Of a stretch of DNA of 64,000 nucleotides, positions 10,466 through 22,639 are shown in pieces. A program made the position numbers and the translations under genes. Position 1 is the first letter of the stretch. Every line of letters begins with the position of its first letter. The notes beneath the pieces were generated by a model. The model was not told the origin of the DNA, did not search any database, and was given only the letters and a program-made list of their open reading frames with translations. Origin of the DNA: Annona cherimola (taxonomy: Eukaryota; Streptophyta; Magnoliopsida; Magnoliales; Annonaceae); assembly GCA_030490835.1 (NCBI GenBank), contig CM059972.1:14113764-14177763 (forward strand), in the 5' to 3' direction.

Positions 10466-12190
10466 ATTATTATTTCGAACGTAAACAACTGTATTCTATT
10501 CATGAGAAAAAGTGACTGTATAGTCCACATACAAAACATTCACAATTTGGGGTGGAGGATTTCTCCACCAAATCAAACACGACGACTCAACAGATAGACA
10601 ATGTGCTACTTGATTACCCTCTCTTAAAACATGTTAGAACTTAATTTCTTTGAAATTTCCTGTTTGACTCTTGATGTTATGGATTTGGCAACATGACTAA
10701 TATGCATCTCACTTCCCCACCTAATGGCCAGCTCCTTTGTCATGGCTTCCATAGAAAGTGCCTCCACTGTCCCTACCACCTTCCAATATCTTCTTGTAAG
10801 AAATTTTCCTTCCTAGTCCCTGATATACAATTCTTCCTTGCGTTCCTGCAACCATCCACGTTTATGTTCGAAAATCCCCTCTTCGGGCATCTCCGCCTTG
10901 GTTGTAAACAATGGAGCAGGCCCTCCATCTTGCCAACGTGGGTAGTGTTTTCGAAAGCCTTCAAATATGCTTTGCACCAGTCCATAATACTTCCCAGGTT
11001 TCGAATCTTCCCCTCTTCTAGCTTGATTCCTCATGAACCACACTCTCCAGCAAAACATCAGGTGGTCGAGGTCTTCCCTTGCTAAGTTACATAGGACGTA
11101 ATTCCTGTCCATTTGGATGCCACATCTTCTAAGATCGTCCTTTGTTGAAGAGCATTACGGAACATCCTCCATCCAAATATCTTAACTTTGTTAGGGATGT
11201 TTGTCTTCCACAGTTTCCTAAGTACCACTCTATCAGCTTCGTTTTCTCCTTTGCTTTTCCCTACACACCTGCAATGGAGATAATGTTAGAGATAATCAGC
11301 TTGTAAGCTGACCTAACTTTGTATCTACCATCAGATTCAACAGCCCAAAACCATGTAACTTTCTCTTCCACCATTGGAAGTGGGACCAAGTTAATAATTC
11401 TCCATCATGTTTCGCCTACTGCCGGCACAATCCTCTCTCTATTCTATAGCCTAGTGTCTTGGTTTATAAAAGAGCTCACAGAAATGTCTTCAGGGATGTC
11501 TTTTGGAAGTGGACCTGCCTTCAAAATATCCGCCTCAGTCCAAAGATTCTGAAAGAACTTCACTTGGTGGCCCCTACCGATTCTCCATCTTCCCCCTCTA
11601 TCGAGAACCACCCTAGCCTTTAGAAGAGATCTCTATGTGAATGAATCCCTACTCTCAGCAACATAGTCCTAAATACTCTGTTTGCTGAAGTACTTTGCTT
11701 TTATAATTTTTGAACATAAAAGAGTCTGAATTGGAAACCAACCTGGACATCTATTTTGCCAACAAAGCATGATTGAAAGCCCAAAGTTCCCTAAATCCCA
11801 AACTGCCATTTGTCTTCTGTGTGCAAAGATCCCTCTACGTTACCCAACTAACTTGTCTCTAATCTCCCTTGTTCCCCCACCAGAACACGCTGAGCATCCC
11901 ATTTAATTCCTTACAGAAATCCTTTGGAAGCAAGAAAATGCACATTGCATAGGTAGGAATTGCCTGCACTATAGCTTTTATCAATACCTCTTTTCCATCC
12001 GCTGATAGTAACCTATCCTTGCATCCTTGAATTTCTCTCCAAATTCTTTCTTTCAGGTATTTGAAAACTTCCTTTTTTGACCTTCCAAGTCAAATAGGTA
12101 GGCCAAGATATGCACTAAAGTCCCCATTTGTAGACCCCGACTGCCTACTGATTTCTCTCCTTTTCTCATCATCTGTGTTTGCACTAAAAA
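10466..12190 (-). mobile_element. 5'-truncated, decayed L1-type LINE
   Basis: On the minus strand the right part encodes the end of a LINE reverse transcriptase with stops: AYLGLPI, then ERIWREIQGCKDRLLS, KEVLIKAIVQAIPTY, FLLPKDFC and FWWGN. Further left is the RT-associated zinc-binding region (LDHLMFCWRVW, 11112-10813) and a possible RNase H start (INVDGCRNARKN). The 5' part of ORF2 and all of ORF1 are absent. Flanks carry AGCTACAATTGATTATT (10449-10465) and AGCTACGATTGATTATT (12191-12207), a 17-bp target duplication with one mismatch. The 3' tail is a short (AAT)n run next to the left flank. Non-functional. Confidence 0.82.
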
Positions 12191-12207
12191 AGCTACGATT
12201 GATTATT

Positions 12208-12956
12208 TAATTAAAACAATTAATTATTTTCGAGTAATGACATTTCATGGCTAACATAGCTATTTTATACATCAAATGTAACTAAAATAGCATTTAATAT
12301 AGCTATTAAAATTCGAGATTACTTACGTAAAATTGGATTTTATAAAAGCGATTTTATATAGTAGAAAGATTTTAGATATTTTAAATGTTAAAAACATTAC
12401 TTAAAAATTAATATTTCGTCACATTAATTTGATAGGTTTGTAGATGAAGCTAATATTCAATGATACTAGACAAATAAAAGATTTTTCATAATAATATAAA
12501 TAATGTTAAATATAATAATCATGAACATGTTAAAAATGAAAAGGGTTATATGCAAAAAGGATTTCACAGAAATATTTCTGATTAAAATTTAACAACAGAG
12601 CAATAAAACTTTGGCTTATTGGATAAAACGTGAGAGCAGCGCAAACTTTCGGCTATCACATACAGACGACTAAGGCCAATATCCTATACTCTCATCCGGC
12701 GAAAATGCAATGAAGAGGAAAACTCACTGCCGAAAATTCCGCAGAATTTTCCTCTTCTCCTCGGGCAAATGCAATGCCCCAAAATAACAAAGGCGGGCAC
12801 GGAGAGGGAAAGTGTAGGATATATACAGCAGTGAAATTTTATTGCTTCCCTCCCTCCCTCTTGCACCCATCCATCCTTTTGGCTACATACATACATACAA
12901 CAGCAAAAGAAAGAAGCAAGCAAAAGAAAGAAGCAAGCAAAAGCAGCTAACAAATA
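12208..12956. other. Downstream region of CLV1, with AT-repeat fragment and simple repeats
   Basis: 12220-12600 resembles one arm of the AT-rich foldback in beta-galactosidase intron 13 (shared phrase TTTCATAATAATATAAAT). 12840-12945 holds CCCT, ACAT and AAGAAAGAAGCAAGC simple repeats and probably belongs to the CLV1 3' UTR, which reads on the minus strand. Confidence 0.5.
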
Positions 12957-15900
12957 TCATATGGAGAGGAGGGAAGGTGGAGGCGGATTAGCCAGCATCT
13001 GAACCACCTCCCTCATGGTGGGCCTCGCTACGCTCTCCTCCTCCACGCACAGCTTCGCCACCTTGTACAGATTCCCCACCACCCCGCCGCACGACGACGG
13101 CGAGTATCCCTCCAGCCTCTGGTCCACCACCACCATCACCGCCGCTTCCAAGTTCTTGGCCCCCTCCGTCGTCTTCTGCACCCACCGGACTATGTCCACC
13201 CCATCTCCGAATTCCCCTCCCACCGGCTTCCTACCCGTTATTAGCTCCAGCAGCACCACCCCGAAGCTGTACACGTCGCTCTTCTCGTCCACCCGCAGCG
13301 TATACGCATACTCTGAGACAAGCAAATGATAAAAATAAATAACTGGCAGGCGTGGCTGTGTATTTCTCTGTCGACACGTTTTGTTACATATGCAACGAAA
13401 CATACGAAATCCAACAGTTTGACTTGCAGTAGCGACGTGGACCCCACCGTCAAAGTTCTGTCCACGTCGTCCTCAGCAGTCAGAATGCTGATGGGTTGGA
13501 GAGAGTCACACGTGAAAGAAAAGGACGGACCTGGCGCGATGTAGCCGTAGGAACCGGCGATGGAGGACATGCACTCTGAGGCGCCGGCGTCCTGGAGGAA
13601 CTTGGCGAGACCGAAGTCCGCAACGTGTGCCTCGTAGTTGGAGTCTAGGAGGATGTTGTTGGACTTTACGTCACGATGGATGATGAGGGGCGTGCAGTCG
13701 TGGTGGAGGTAGCAGAGACCCTTGGCCGCCTCCAGCGCGATCCGGTACCGCGTCTCCCACTGCAGGTACGCCCCTTTGCTCCCGTGCAGCAGCTCCCCCA
13801 GGCTCCCGTTTGTCATGTACTCGTACAGCAGCAGGTTCGTCTCCTTGTTCGACACGTACCCCAGCAGCCGCACGATGTTCCGGTGCCGTATCCTCCCCAG
13901 CGTCTGTATCTCCGCCGAGAATCCGCGGTCGTCCCTCCCGCTCCGCCCCACCAGTTTCTTTATTGCCACATCCCCCTCCCCCGCCATCGTACCCCGGTAC
14001 ACCGTCCCCGCCCCGCCCTTCCCGATGATGTTGTCGTCCTTCAGGCACTCCACCACCTCCTCCGCCGTAAAATCCAGCCGCTGGAACGCAGTCAGTTTCC
14101 ATGCCTTCGACCTCCCGCTGCCCCTCCGCCAGCTCCTCGCCCTCGCCAGAGCCACCGCCCCGATCGCCAGCGCCAGCGCCAGCCCCAGCCCGAGCAAGAT
14201 CTTCGTCGCCGCCGGCTTCTTGGAGTTCCTCTGCTGCCCAGCCATGCACACCGACGTCATGCGCCGCTGGCTGCACAGGTTGGGATTACCGACAAACGAG
14301 CTGTCGTTGAAGAACTGGAACTGGCCGCCGATGGGAATGATGCCGGAGAGGTCGTTGTAGGAGAGATCGAGAGAGGTTAGGCTCCGCATGGTCTGCATTT
14401 CTGCCGGAATCCTGCCCTGTAGTTTGTTCGCCGACAGATTCAGCGTGTTGAGGATGCTCAGCTTGGCCAACCCAGGGGAGATTTCTCCGGTGAGGTTGTT
14501 TCGACTCATGTCAACGGCCACCAGCGTCGTACACCGTAAGAGCTCCGGTGGAATCTCGCCGCTCAGCTCGTTGCCACTCAGGTTAAGCCTCGTCAGCTGA
14601 TTCAAATAACCTATGTCATGCGGGATGTCGCCGGAGAAGCTATTGAGGTCCATCCACAGCGTGTTCAGCTCATGGAGATTCCTGATCGACGGCGGGATTC
14701 TTCCCGTCAGTCTGTTGTTCGACACCGTAAGGGTTCCAAGCTTTTCACCTGACATCTCATTCGGGAGCTCGCCAGTGAAGAAATTGTCGTTGAACTCGAG
14801 CATATCTACCTCCGGGAGGTTGAAGAATCCGGCCGGAATCGTCCCGTTGAAGTAGTTCTTGCCGATCCTGACTAAGGTGAGGGACTTGCATTCGCCAAGC
14901 TCGCTAGGAATCTGGCCGAAGAACTTGTTATCCATCAGCACGAGTGTCCTCAGCATCCCGCTGCGGCAGAGGCCTCGAGGAATGGTGCCCGTCAGCCGAT
15001 TCTCCGAGACGTCCAGCAGAATCAACCTGCCGCTCTGCCCGAGTCGCTCCGGCAGCCCCAGCGTGAAGTTGTTTCCCCATATCTGCAACACTTCCAAATG
15101 GGGGAGATCGGCGATCCAGGGCGGGATGTGGCCGTAAAGATGGTTGTGGAAGAGGTGGAGCAGGCGCAGCTCCCGGAGCTCCGCGAAACTGTCTGGAATC
15201 TCCCCCGTCAGATCATTCATCGACACGTCCAGCGACTTGAGGTTCCCGAGCCTGGAGAACTCCGCTGGAATCGAACCCGTCAACTGGTTGAACTGCAGGT
15301 AGAGCGTGTGGAGCAGCTTCAAGTTGCTCAGGCTGGGAGGGATGGGGCCGGAGAGATTGCTGCTGCTTATGTCGAGAAGCCGCAACGCCGCCAGCGATCC
15401 GAGTTCCGGGGGAATGCCACCTTTGAAGACGTTGTAGTACCCGAGGTAGAGCTCCTTGAGATTGACGAGGCGGCCAAGGCTGGCGGGCACTTCGCCGGAG
15501 AGGTTGTTTCCGTTGAGGCCGAGGTATTCCAGCGTCCATAGTTGAGAGTAGGAATCGGGGATTGTGCCGGAGAAGAAGTTCCCGGCGAGACAAAGATAGC
15601 GGAGCTTGGCCCCGGGGAAAACAGGAAGCGGTCCGGTAAGGTTGTTGTTGTAGACGTCGAGGATATCTAGAGAAGGCGGGATTTGGGTGGGGAAGGAGCC
15701 GTAGAAGCGGTTGTTGGAGATGTTGAGGAGTTTGAGGGAGGTGAGGTGGGAGAGGAAAGGGGAAGGCAGAAGGCCGGAGAGGTTGTTGCCGGCGAGGGTG
15801 AGGTTGGTGAGGTGAGTGAGAAGGGAGACTTGGGTTGGGAAGGGACGGTCGGGGAGCGGGACGTGGGAGATGTTGAGGGCAATCACGTGGGAGTCGGAGT

Positions 15901-16105
15901 CGCACGTCACGCCGGTGAAAAGGCACGGGGCGGCCGGGGCGGCAGGGTCCCAGTCGCCGAGGTGGTGAGGGGAGGGTGTGGGGCCCAGGAGGAAGGATCT
16001 GAGGTGGAGGAGGGCGTTGAGCTCGGATGGGGATGGGAAGGAGAAGGGTGGGAACTGGAGGAGGGAAAGGAGGAAGACAGGAACGATGAAGAGGGATTTC
16101 TTCAT
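12957..16105 (-). CDS. CLV1: CLAVATA1-type LRR receptor kinase
   Basis: Two exons, 16105-13531 and 13312-12957, are joined across a 218-bp GT-AG intron that splits the Glu codon of APE. The product is about 976 residues, close to the ~980 of Arabidopsis CLV1. Order: signal peptide (1-24), Cys-pair cap (CLFTGVTC), about 21 LRRs (75-610), transmembrane helix (~632-655), Ser/Thr kinase. Kinase landmarks: GKGGAG (695), VAIKK with Lys716, Glu732 (SAEIQTL), HRDVKSNN (810), DFG (830), APE (857). The kinase phrases [19 protein letters not shown] and [17 protein letters not shown], and the intron position, are typical of CLV1/FON1/TD1 rather than BAM or PXY. The family perceives CLE peptides and limits stem-cell number at shoot and floral meristems. 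In-frame ATGs at 16129 and 16303 also exist; 16105 was chosen because it gives a clean signal peptide. It is GC-rich, unlike its flanks, and no defect was seen. Confidence 0.95.
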
Positions 16106-16232
16106 GGCTTCTGGCGACGCATGGAGCATGGGGGGCGCGAGGGGATCGCGATTATAAAAGGCAAAGGAATGGCGGGTTAGCAGGGCCAAACGAGAGATTC
16201 GGGTTTTGTCTCCATCTGGCTCGCACGTGCAG

Positions 16233-16482
16233 TTTCCTTCAAATATGGGGAAGGGGTCCCTTTGAAGTCCGACCGTGGGATCAAATGGGCACGCCAATGC
16301 CATGTCCGACACGTGTGACCAGCCGGGGGATGCGTATGCTATGAGCCATGCGAGTAACGCTATTCAAATACGGGAAAGGGGTCCATGTGAAGTCCGACCA
16401 TGATATCAGATGGGCACGCCAGTGCCATGTCCGACACGTGTGACCAGCCGGGGGATGCGGATTCTATGAGCCATGCGAGTAA
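16233..16482. repeat. 125-bp tandem duplication upstream of CLV1
   Basis: GAAGTCCGACC at 16264 recurs at 16389, and the whole unit (including ATGTCCGACACGTGTGACC and TATGAGCCATGCGAGTAACG) is repeated with few differences. Each unit carries a CACGTG-containing segment. It sits 130-380 bp before the CLV1 start, so it is probably promoter or 5' UTR. Confidence 0.85.
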
Positions 16483-17019
16483 CGCCGTACGCGAGAACAG
16501 TGGGAACGGGGATCAGAGCCAAGACAGTTTCAAAATCTCAACGTGGTTGGTTGATGCACTCCGCGCGGTGTCAACTGGGGTCTGGGAACGAGGCCGCCAC
16601 ACCATGAAAAGGACGGGAGTCCAAGCGAAGGCGTGCGCCGGGATGTCGTTGAGGGATGAGGAGGGTGGCTAGACGGACGATGGAGAAGTCGTTTATGGAC
16701 GGTGATGATTGGTTAAATTAAAAGGGTAGTGGAGAGCGCCTGGGAAGGCGTAGGTTGCAGAGGGGCAGGGGGCGAGTCAGGCGTCTACTGTCTAGTGAGT
16801 AGTGAAGAGTGATGGAAGTTACGCCGCCTGAATTTTTTGACGGCGTGATCTGGCGAGTTGAATGACAGAGCATGCTTATTCCGCGGGAAAGAAGTACGTG
16901 AGGCATACTCGGACCACGTGGCACGGGAGAAGTGCCTCTTTTTATCCTGTCCGGAGAGTTGGATTTGTACTTGGATCGCTTGGTTGGCTGAAAAGGAAAG
17001 CCGTGACTTATACACGGGT
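16483..17019. other. CLV1 distal upstream region
   Basis: No gene or repeat recognised. It is GC-richer than the surrounding intergenic DNA and is likely part of the CLV1 promoter. Confidence 0.45.
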
Positions 17020-17022
17020 GTA

Positions 17023-17607
17023 GGTGTGTTTGTTTAGGGTAAAAAAGTGTTAACTAAAACTTTTTAATTTAAAATTTTTCACTCTCCATAATTATTCTAT
17101 TTTTTAATTATTTTTTCACATTTTTTTTATACAAACTACCCTACTTTTCAATCATTTCTACACAACTATCCATACAACTAACCTATCTATTTTAACTTTA
17201 TTCTCTTTACTCCTCATCATTACTCCTATTATATCACATCACTTTCTATTGATTTGACAACTTTTACTCCAAAAACTTTTCATCAAGGGTGTGTTTGTTT
17301 AGGCAAAAAAAGTGTCAACTAAAACTTTTCAATCTAAAACTTTTCACTCTCCATAATTATTCTATTTTTTAATTATTTTTTCACATTTTTCTATACAAAC
17401 TACCCTACTTTTCAATCATTTCTACACAACTACCCATACAACTAACCTATCTATTTTAACTTTATTCTCTTTACTCCTCATCATTACTCCTATTATATCA
17501 CATCACTTTCTATTGATTTGACAACTTCTACTCCAAAAACTTTTCATCAAAAGTTTTACCTCCAACCAAACACACCCCAAAAGTTTTATCTCCAACCAAA
17601 CACACCC
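17023..17607. mobile_element. Tourist-like MITE, outer element of a nest
   Basis: Ends GGTGTGTTTG and CAAACACACCC, flanked by GTA (17020-17022 and 17608-17610), a 3-bp target duplication as in PIF/Harbinger elements. Its right end (17581-17607) is separated from the rest by a second, near-identical MITE at 17287-17577. Non-coding. Confidence 0.82.
17287..17577. mobile_element. Tourist-like MITE inserted in its own relative
   Basis: 291 bp with terminal inverted repeats GGGTGTGTTTG/CAAACACACCC, flanked by CAA on both sides. Removing the element and one CAA restores the outer MITE's CATCAAAAG exactly. The internal sequence closely matches the outer element, so both come from one burst. Confidence 0.88.
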
Positions 17608-17610
17608 GTA

Positions 17611-17893
17611 TTCGGCAATTTACAAAAATTATTATGTTAAAATTTTTTAATCTAAAACTTATCATTTTTCATAATTATTGTTTTTAAATTATTTTTTATA
17701 CATTTTTCAATACAACAACTCTATTTTTTCAATAATTTCTACACAACTACCAATACAACTAACCTATTTATTTTAAATTTATTATCTTTACTCCTTATCA
17801 TTACCCCTACAATATCACATTATTTTCTACTAATTTAACAACTTTTACATAAAAAAATTTTCATCAAAAGTTTTACAACTTTCCAAACACACC
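17611..17893. repeat. Tourist-like MITE, degenerate adjacent copy
   Basis: It carries the same internal phrases as 17287-17577 (TTTCTACACAACTACC, ACAACTAACCTATTTATTTT, TTTTCATCAAAAGTTTTAC) and ends CCAAACACACCC. The left end is diverged. Confidence 0.7.
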
Positions 17894-18479
17894 CAAAATA
17901 TTTTAATGGTTCAAATGATATAAAAATAAGCATGGTTTTCCCATGGTATTTGATTTCGGAAGACTAATCATTATTCCATCAATTACATTATTTTTCTCAC
18001 TTTTACCACTTCATTCCAATCATTTTCCCTATTAACTACATACAACACACCTATTTATTCTAACTATACATCTATAATTTTTTATTAATCACACATTTCT
18101 CAAAATATTCTTTTTTTCATTTCTCACTATTTCCCACAATTCCATAATTTTACGTATTACCAAACGTTCCCTAAATAGATGTCTTCTATTTCTCAGAGGA
18201 TGAAGAAGTCCTCACGCTTTGACATCTATTTCTCAGAGGATGAAGAAGTCCTCACGCCACTCGGGTGAGAATGGGTGGAGTCCCGATGAAGATTGCTATT
18301 TTTTTTTTCAGTCAATGAGGGGTGAGGTTGGAGGTGGGGTGGTGTGCGTTGGGAATGGGATCGAGACGAGGCGAGAAGAGTCCCTTCCGGGCAAGGGTGG
18401 CTGGGGAAAGGGCGATGTGTTTTGGGGACTTTTCTGCCGCATGAACTTTTAGTTCGGTGACTGGACTCTCCTCTTCAGG
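17894..18479. other. Intergenic, with diverged MITE remnant and a 40-bp duplication
   Basis: 17930-18175 reads like a very diverged Tourist-like MITE ending TACCAAACGTTCCC. At 18185-18257 a 33-bp phrase containing TTTCTCAGAGGATGAAGAAG occurs twice with a 40-bp period. No gene supported. Confidence 0.5.
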
Positions 18480-19368
18480 TAGGGTGTAACTTGGGTCGAA
18501 TTGTACCGTGTTTGAAAGAAATAAAATCTTAAGTTTATCAAATTTATGTAAACCCAACTCCAAACCTTAATATTAAAATTCGGCTTCAGTCGGGTTCGAA
18601 CGGGGTTGGCATTGATTTTGGTCTTGGTTTCGGGTTGCAATTCGAGTTACTTTCAAACTAATCGAAGTTAAAATTATTGATAAAGATAACAAAATTTTTC
18701 AATATTATTGCATTAATACATAAATGATTTACATGTGAATATATTTATGTGTCATATGATATTTTTGGTTTTGACGAAAATTAGTTTTTAATTAAAAGAT
18801 AATTCTAAATACAATAAATGTAATGAATTTACACATAACGATCAAGGTAATGTTATGAAAAAATAATTAAAGTAAAAAAAATAAATGAGATTATATGAAA
18901 TCACTATCTAAAATTTTATAAAAGTGAGACTTATATATATCTCATAATTAATTAGTCTATATGCAATAATTTTAAAGAGTTGGTATATTTATAATTATTT
19001 ATAAATAAAGTTAATTTAGATGTAATATATTCAACTTTTATTAACAAATGTATACAACATTTAGGTTTTGGAATAAACATTTTTAATTTAATTAGGTTAT
19101 GATTATATGGAATAACTTTTATCTCAATTATAATTGAAATATTTAGTGCATAAATAAATATAATTATTGTAATAAATTAGGGAGAATACTGGGTTTGGAT
19201 CCGGTCGAGTTTTGGTAATGGGTTGATGCAAACCCGGTATTAGTTTCGGGTTTTTTCCGAGTCGGGTTGAAATTGGGTTTAATTTGGAAAAATTAAAAAA
19301 AAAAATCCAAACTTGATTTTGAAACCGAACCGAGTTCGGATTGACTTGATACCAAGTTGCACCCCCTA
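18480..19368. mobile_element. Non-autonomous hAT element
   Basis: An 889-bp unit with ends TAGGGTGTAACTTGG and the complement of TAGGGGGTGCAACTTGG, flanked by TCTTCAGG and TCCACAGG (6 of 8 match), consistent with the 8-bp hAT target duplication. Subterminal runs of CGGGTT/AACCCG are typical of such plant elements. No transposase. Confidence 0.72.
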
Positions 19369-19376
19369 TCCACAGG

Positions 19377-20508
19377 TGTAGCTTTGCCAATTTCTGATTA
19401 AAACCATTGCCATTTGATGCTCTGGGACGTTCATGCCTCTTTGGAAGTAGTTCCTTGCAATTTGGGTTATTTGTTGCAAGCGCATCAAATTGTTTGCAAA
19501 TAACACCGGTGGTAACAACTACCCCCTGCTTGTAGGTGGAAGGTAGTTCAAATGGTGTAGAATGTAGCTATAATAAATAGGGGTTTTACATGTTATTTTT
19601 TCTACAGTAAGGTTTTATAATTTCCTTTTGTCCGTAAAGGTTTATAATTTTTCTCATGTTGTGGAGGTTTAGGAAAAATTTCTCTTCATTGTGTAATGGG
19701 TGAATGGGCTTCATTATAATATAAGAATGTCATGATGTATATTCAACAATATCAAAAAATTATTTGCAAATAACATCATGCTTATATATATATGGTTCTT
19801 TATTTTTCATAAATATGCTGGCCTCACATTTTTTCCTCTCAGCGAAATTTAACATTTTATTTAAATTTTAAAAAGAAGAAAAAAATTTAAATAAAATGTC
19901 AAAAACAGATATACTCTTTAAAAAAAAAAGAAAACAGATATGGATACATATTTTGCTCCTTTTTTAGTTTGAAAAATTAAAACAAATAATAAATAAATTC
20001 AAAAAATTATTAAATTTGATAAGAAAAATATAAGTAAAGCATGTTTATAAAATAAAATATAAAATATAAAATATAAAAAGTAATTTTCTATATATGATAA
20101 AGTTAGAAATATCCTAGAGAGTTGAATCCTCACTAAGAGACCAAGTGGGATGATAGACAAAGAATGAGAAGAAATGAGATAAAAATTCCGATGTGAAAAA
20201 TGAAGCCACGTAAAGGTGAATTACGTTTCTAGAAAATGATCAAAGCACAAATTTTGCTGTACTATAAGAAGAATAGTTGTTTATCGAAGAAAGAAGAAGA
20301 GTAGCTTGGTGAATTAAGCTCTGGTGTGCGCTGGGTATGGAATGATGAAAAAAATACCTTGAGCCATTACAATGGGACAAGAGGAGGAGAAGAAAAAAAA
20401 GACAAGATGAAAATGGAGCTTATAGGAATTTCTAATATCTTTTCTTCCTAAATAATTTTTCCACGCATTTCCCTATGTTACTCTAGAAGTGAATGAGTAT
20501 CCTTTTAT
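19377..20508. other. Intergenic, no feature recognised
   Basis: AT-rich. A short foldback near 19855-19905 (ACATTTTATTTAAATTTT and its complement) is the only structure seen. No gene. Confidence 0.45.
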
Positions 20509-20522
20509 AAACTTTTGAGTGA

Positions 20523-22085
20523 TATGACAGGGTGGAGTGGATCTTCCTACAACAGATCATGGAAGCAATGAATTTCAGTCCCATTTGGATAAACTGGATC
20601 ATGAAGTGTGTAACAACAGTACAGTACCGGGTGAATATAAATGGCTTCAAATCTAGATACTTCCAACCTTCCAGGGGCCTTCGGCAGGGCGACCCGCTTT
20701 CCCCATACATATTTATACTTTGCGCGAGGATTTATCTGCTCTTATCTCTAATGCGGTCGCACAAGGGGGTATTCATGGTATCAGACTCAACCCATAGGGG
20801 CCAACTCTCTCTCACCTGTTGTTTGCGGATGACGCTCTTATTTTCTTTCGGGCTGCATGTCAGGATATCAGGAACTTCATGACCATCCTTAAACATTACT
20901 CGGAGGCGTCGGGACAGATGATCAATGTTGATAAAACCTCGGTTTTCTTTAGCCCTAATGTGGGAAGCAACACAAGGGGAGCGATCGCCCAACTGCTGGG
21001 CTCCTTGGGTCAGGACTTTCATCAATACCTTGGCCTACCTGCATGGCTGGGTAGGTCAAAGAATGGGTAGGTCAAAGAAGGGGATGTTCAAAGGACTAAA
21101 AGAGCGCATATGGCAAAGAATCCAGGGATGGAAAGGAAGGCTGCTCTCTTGGGGAGGAAAAGAGGTGCTAATCAAGGCGGTTGCTCAAGCTATTCCGACA
21201 TACACAATGAGCATATTCTTGTTGCCTAAATCATTTTGTAGTGATATCAACGGACTGCTAAGCAAGTTTTGGTGGGGCAAAAACGGAAACAAACGTAAGA
21301 TGAGTTGGGTCACCCGGAAAGACATGTGCACTTCAAAGCTGTTGGGAGGGCTTGGTTTTAGAGATATACATAACTTCACTTATACCTTCAGGGAAGGTGG
21401 TGCACGGCCGGTGGTTGCAGATACGCTTGATTGGTGCGAGGAATTCCTTGAGGAACATAGGAGAGCTAAGCCCCTTATGCAGGGGGGCAGTTTGGACCGA
21501 CCATTGGTGCCTCGGTGGACCAAACCGCCATGGGGGCTTTCAAGATGAATATCAATGCAAGGAAAAGCAAGGATAGAGATTCCATGGGCTTTGCTGCGGT
21601 CATCAAGGATTCTAGGGGTTTCTTTATTGCTGCTCAGGGATGGAGGCGGAAGGGCAACATGGAGCCTTTGCTCATAGAAGCCCAAGCCTTTCTGTTGGGA
21701 GTCAAGTGGGCTGTCCAGCTCACAGTTAGGAACATACTGATTGAGATCAACTCTCTCCTTCTTTGTAACTTTTTGGCCAATGATGGACCTATTTGTTCAC
21801 CGGCGGAGGTTCTCATTGAGGAAATTATGGCTCTCCTTTTCAAGGCTTCCCACATATCAGCTCATCATGTATTAAGGCAAGGAAATGCAGTTGCCTATGC
21901 CTTAGCCGACTTGATGTCTTTTTCTGTTTTGGATCACCAAACTTGGTGGGGAAACCTTCCCCAAGCTATTTTGGGAAAAATTTGTACAGACAATTTTTTT
22001 GGGAATGATATTCTTGGATCACTCAATCCCGGTTCCTTTTCACATTGAAAGGGGATCGGGATAGGGTTGTTTTCTTTCAAAAAAA
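20523..22085 (+). mobile_element. 5'-truncated L1-type LINE (RT and RNase H remnant)
   Basis: It starts abruptly inside the reverse transcriptase at YDRVEW. Then follow the RT motifs RGLRQGDPLSPY, the catalytic FADDALIF (frame 20819), QYLGLPAWLGRSK, KEVLIKAVAQAIPTY and FWWGKNGNKRKMSW. Near 21390 the frame jumps from the RT tail to an RNase H domain (21515-22048: FKMNINARKSKDRDSMG, EAQAFLLGVKWAV), with the zinc-binding linker missing. The 3' end is an A8-A10 run. A 14-bp target duplication, AAACTTTTGAGTGA, lies at 20509-20522 and 22086-22099. At least two frameshifts; non-functional. Confidence 0.9.
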
Positions 22086-22099
22086 AAACTTTTGAGTGA

Positions 22100-22639
22100 C
22101 TAAAATCTTAACGAAGGCAATGATTACTAATGACGAAAGTTCATTAGTATCAATGAGTCAATTTTATTAGATAAGTTTAATCGTAGGGCATATTTTTGAT
22201 ATGATAGTTTATGAAATTTATGTTCATAGTGAGGATTATCCTAGGAGAGGATAAGATGAGATAGAATCTTCTATTTTTCAATTCATTTTTATCTAATTCT
22301 AATATACATTTTTCCATTCTTAATAGACTTTCATTCCAATTTCCTATCCCATTCAACCTCTAAATAACTGCTAACGTATGAGATTCACGTGCAACAGAAG
22401 GGGCAGTGTCAAACTAGTTGCAGTGTAAAACTTGTGGAATTATGATGCATCATCTGGCCAACAAAATGACAGTTTCACATGGTTGTGTTTTTAATGAAGG
22501 AATGACTTTCTTGATAGGCGTAAATGCTTAGAAGACAACCTTGATGGTGTCAGGTGGAGAACTCCTTGATAAATATCAGAAGCAATTGGCGGGTGCATCT
22601 GATAATTGGTAAAAAAAAATAAAGAAAAAAAAATAAAGA
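22100..22639. other. Intergenic, no feature recognised
   Basis: AT-rich DNA after the LINE; nothing coding seen. Confidence 0.45.

Noticed and set aside
13676..14380. Long open frames antisense to CLV1, including a 234-codon one
   Set aside because: They are opposite-strand shadows of a GC-rich kinase/LRR exon, with no motif of their own.
16146..16157. ATTATAAAAGG as a TATA box for CLV1
   Set aside because: The TATAAAA orientation is on the plus strand while CLV1 is on the minus strand, and it is only ~45 bp from the start codon.
16400..16672. 90-codon plus-strand frame upstream of CLV1
   Set aside because: It runs through the tandem duplication and has no motif; chance frame in GC-rich promoter DNA.
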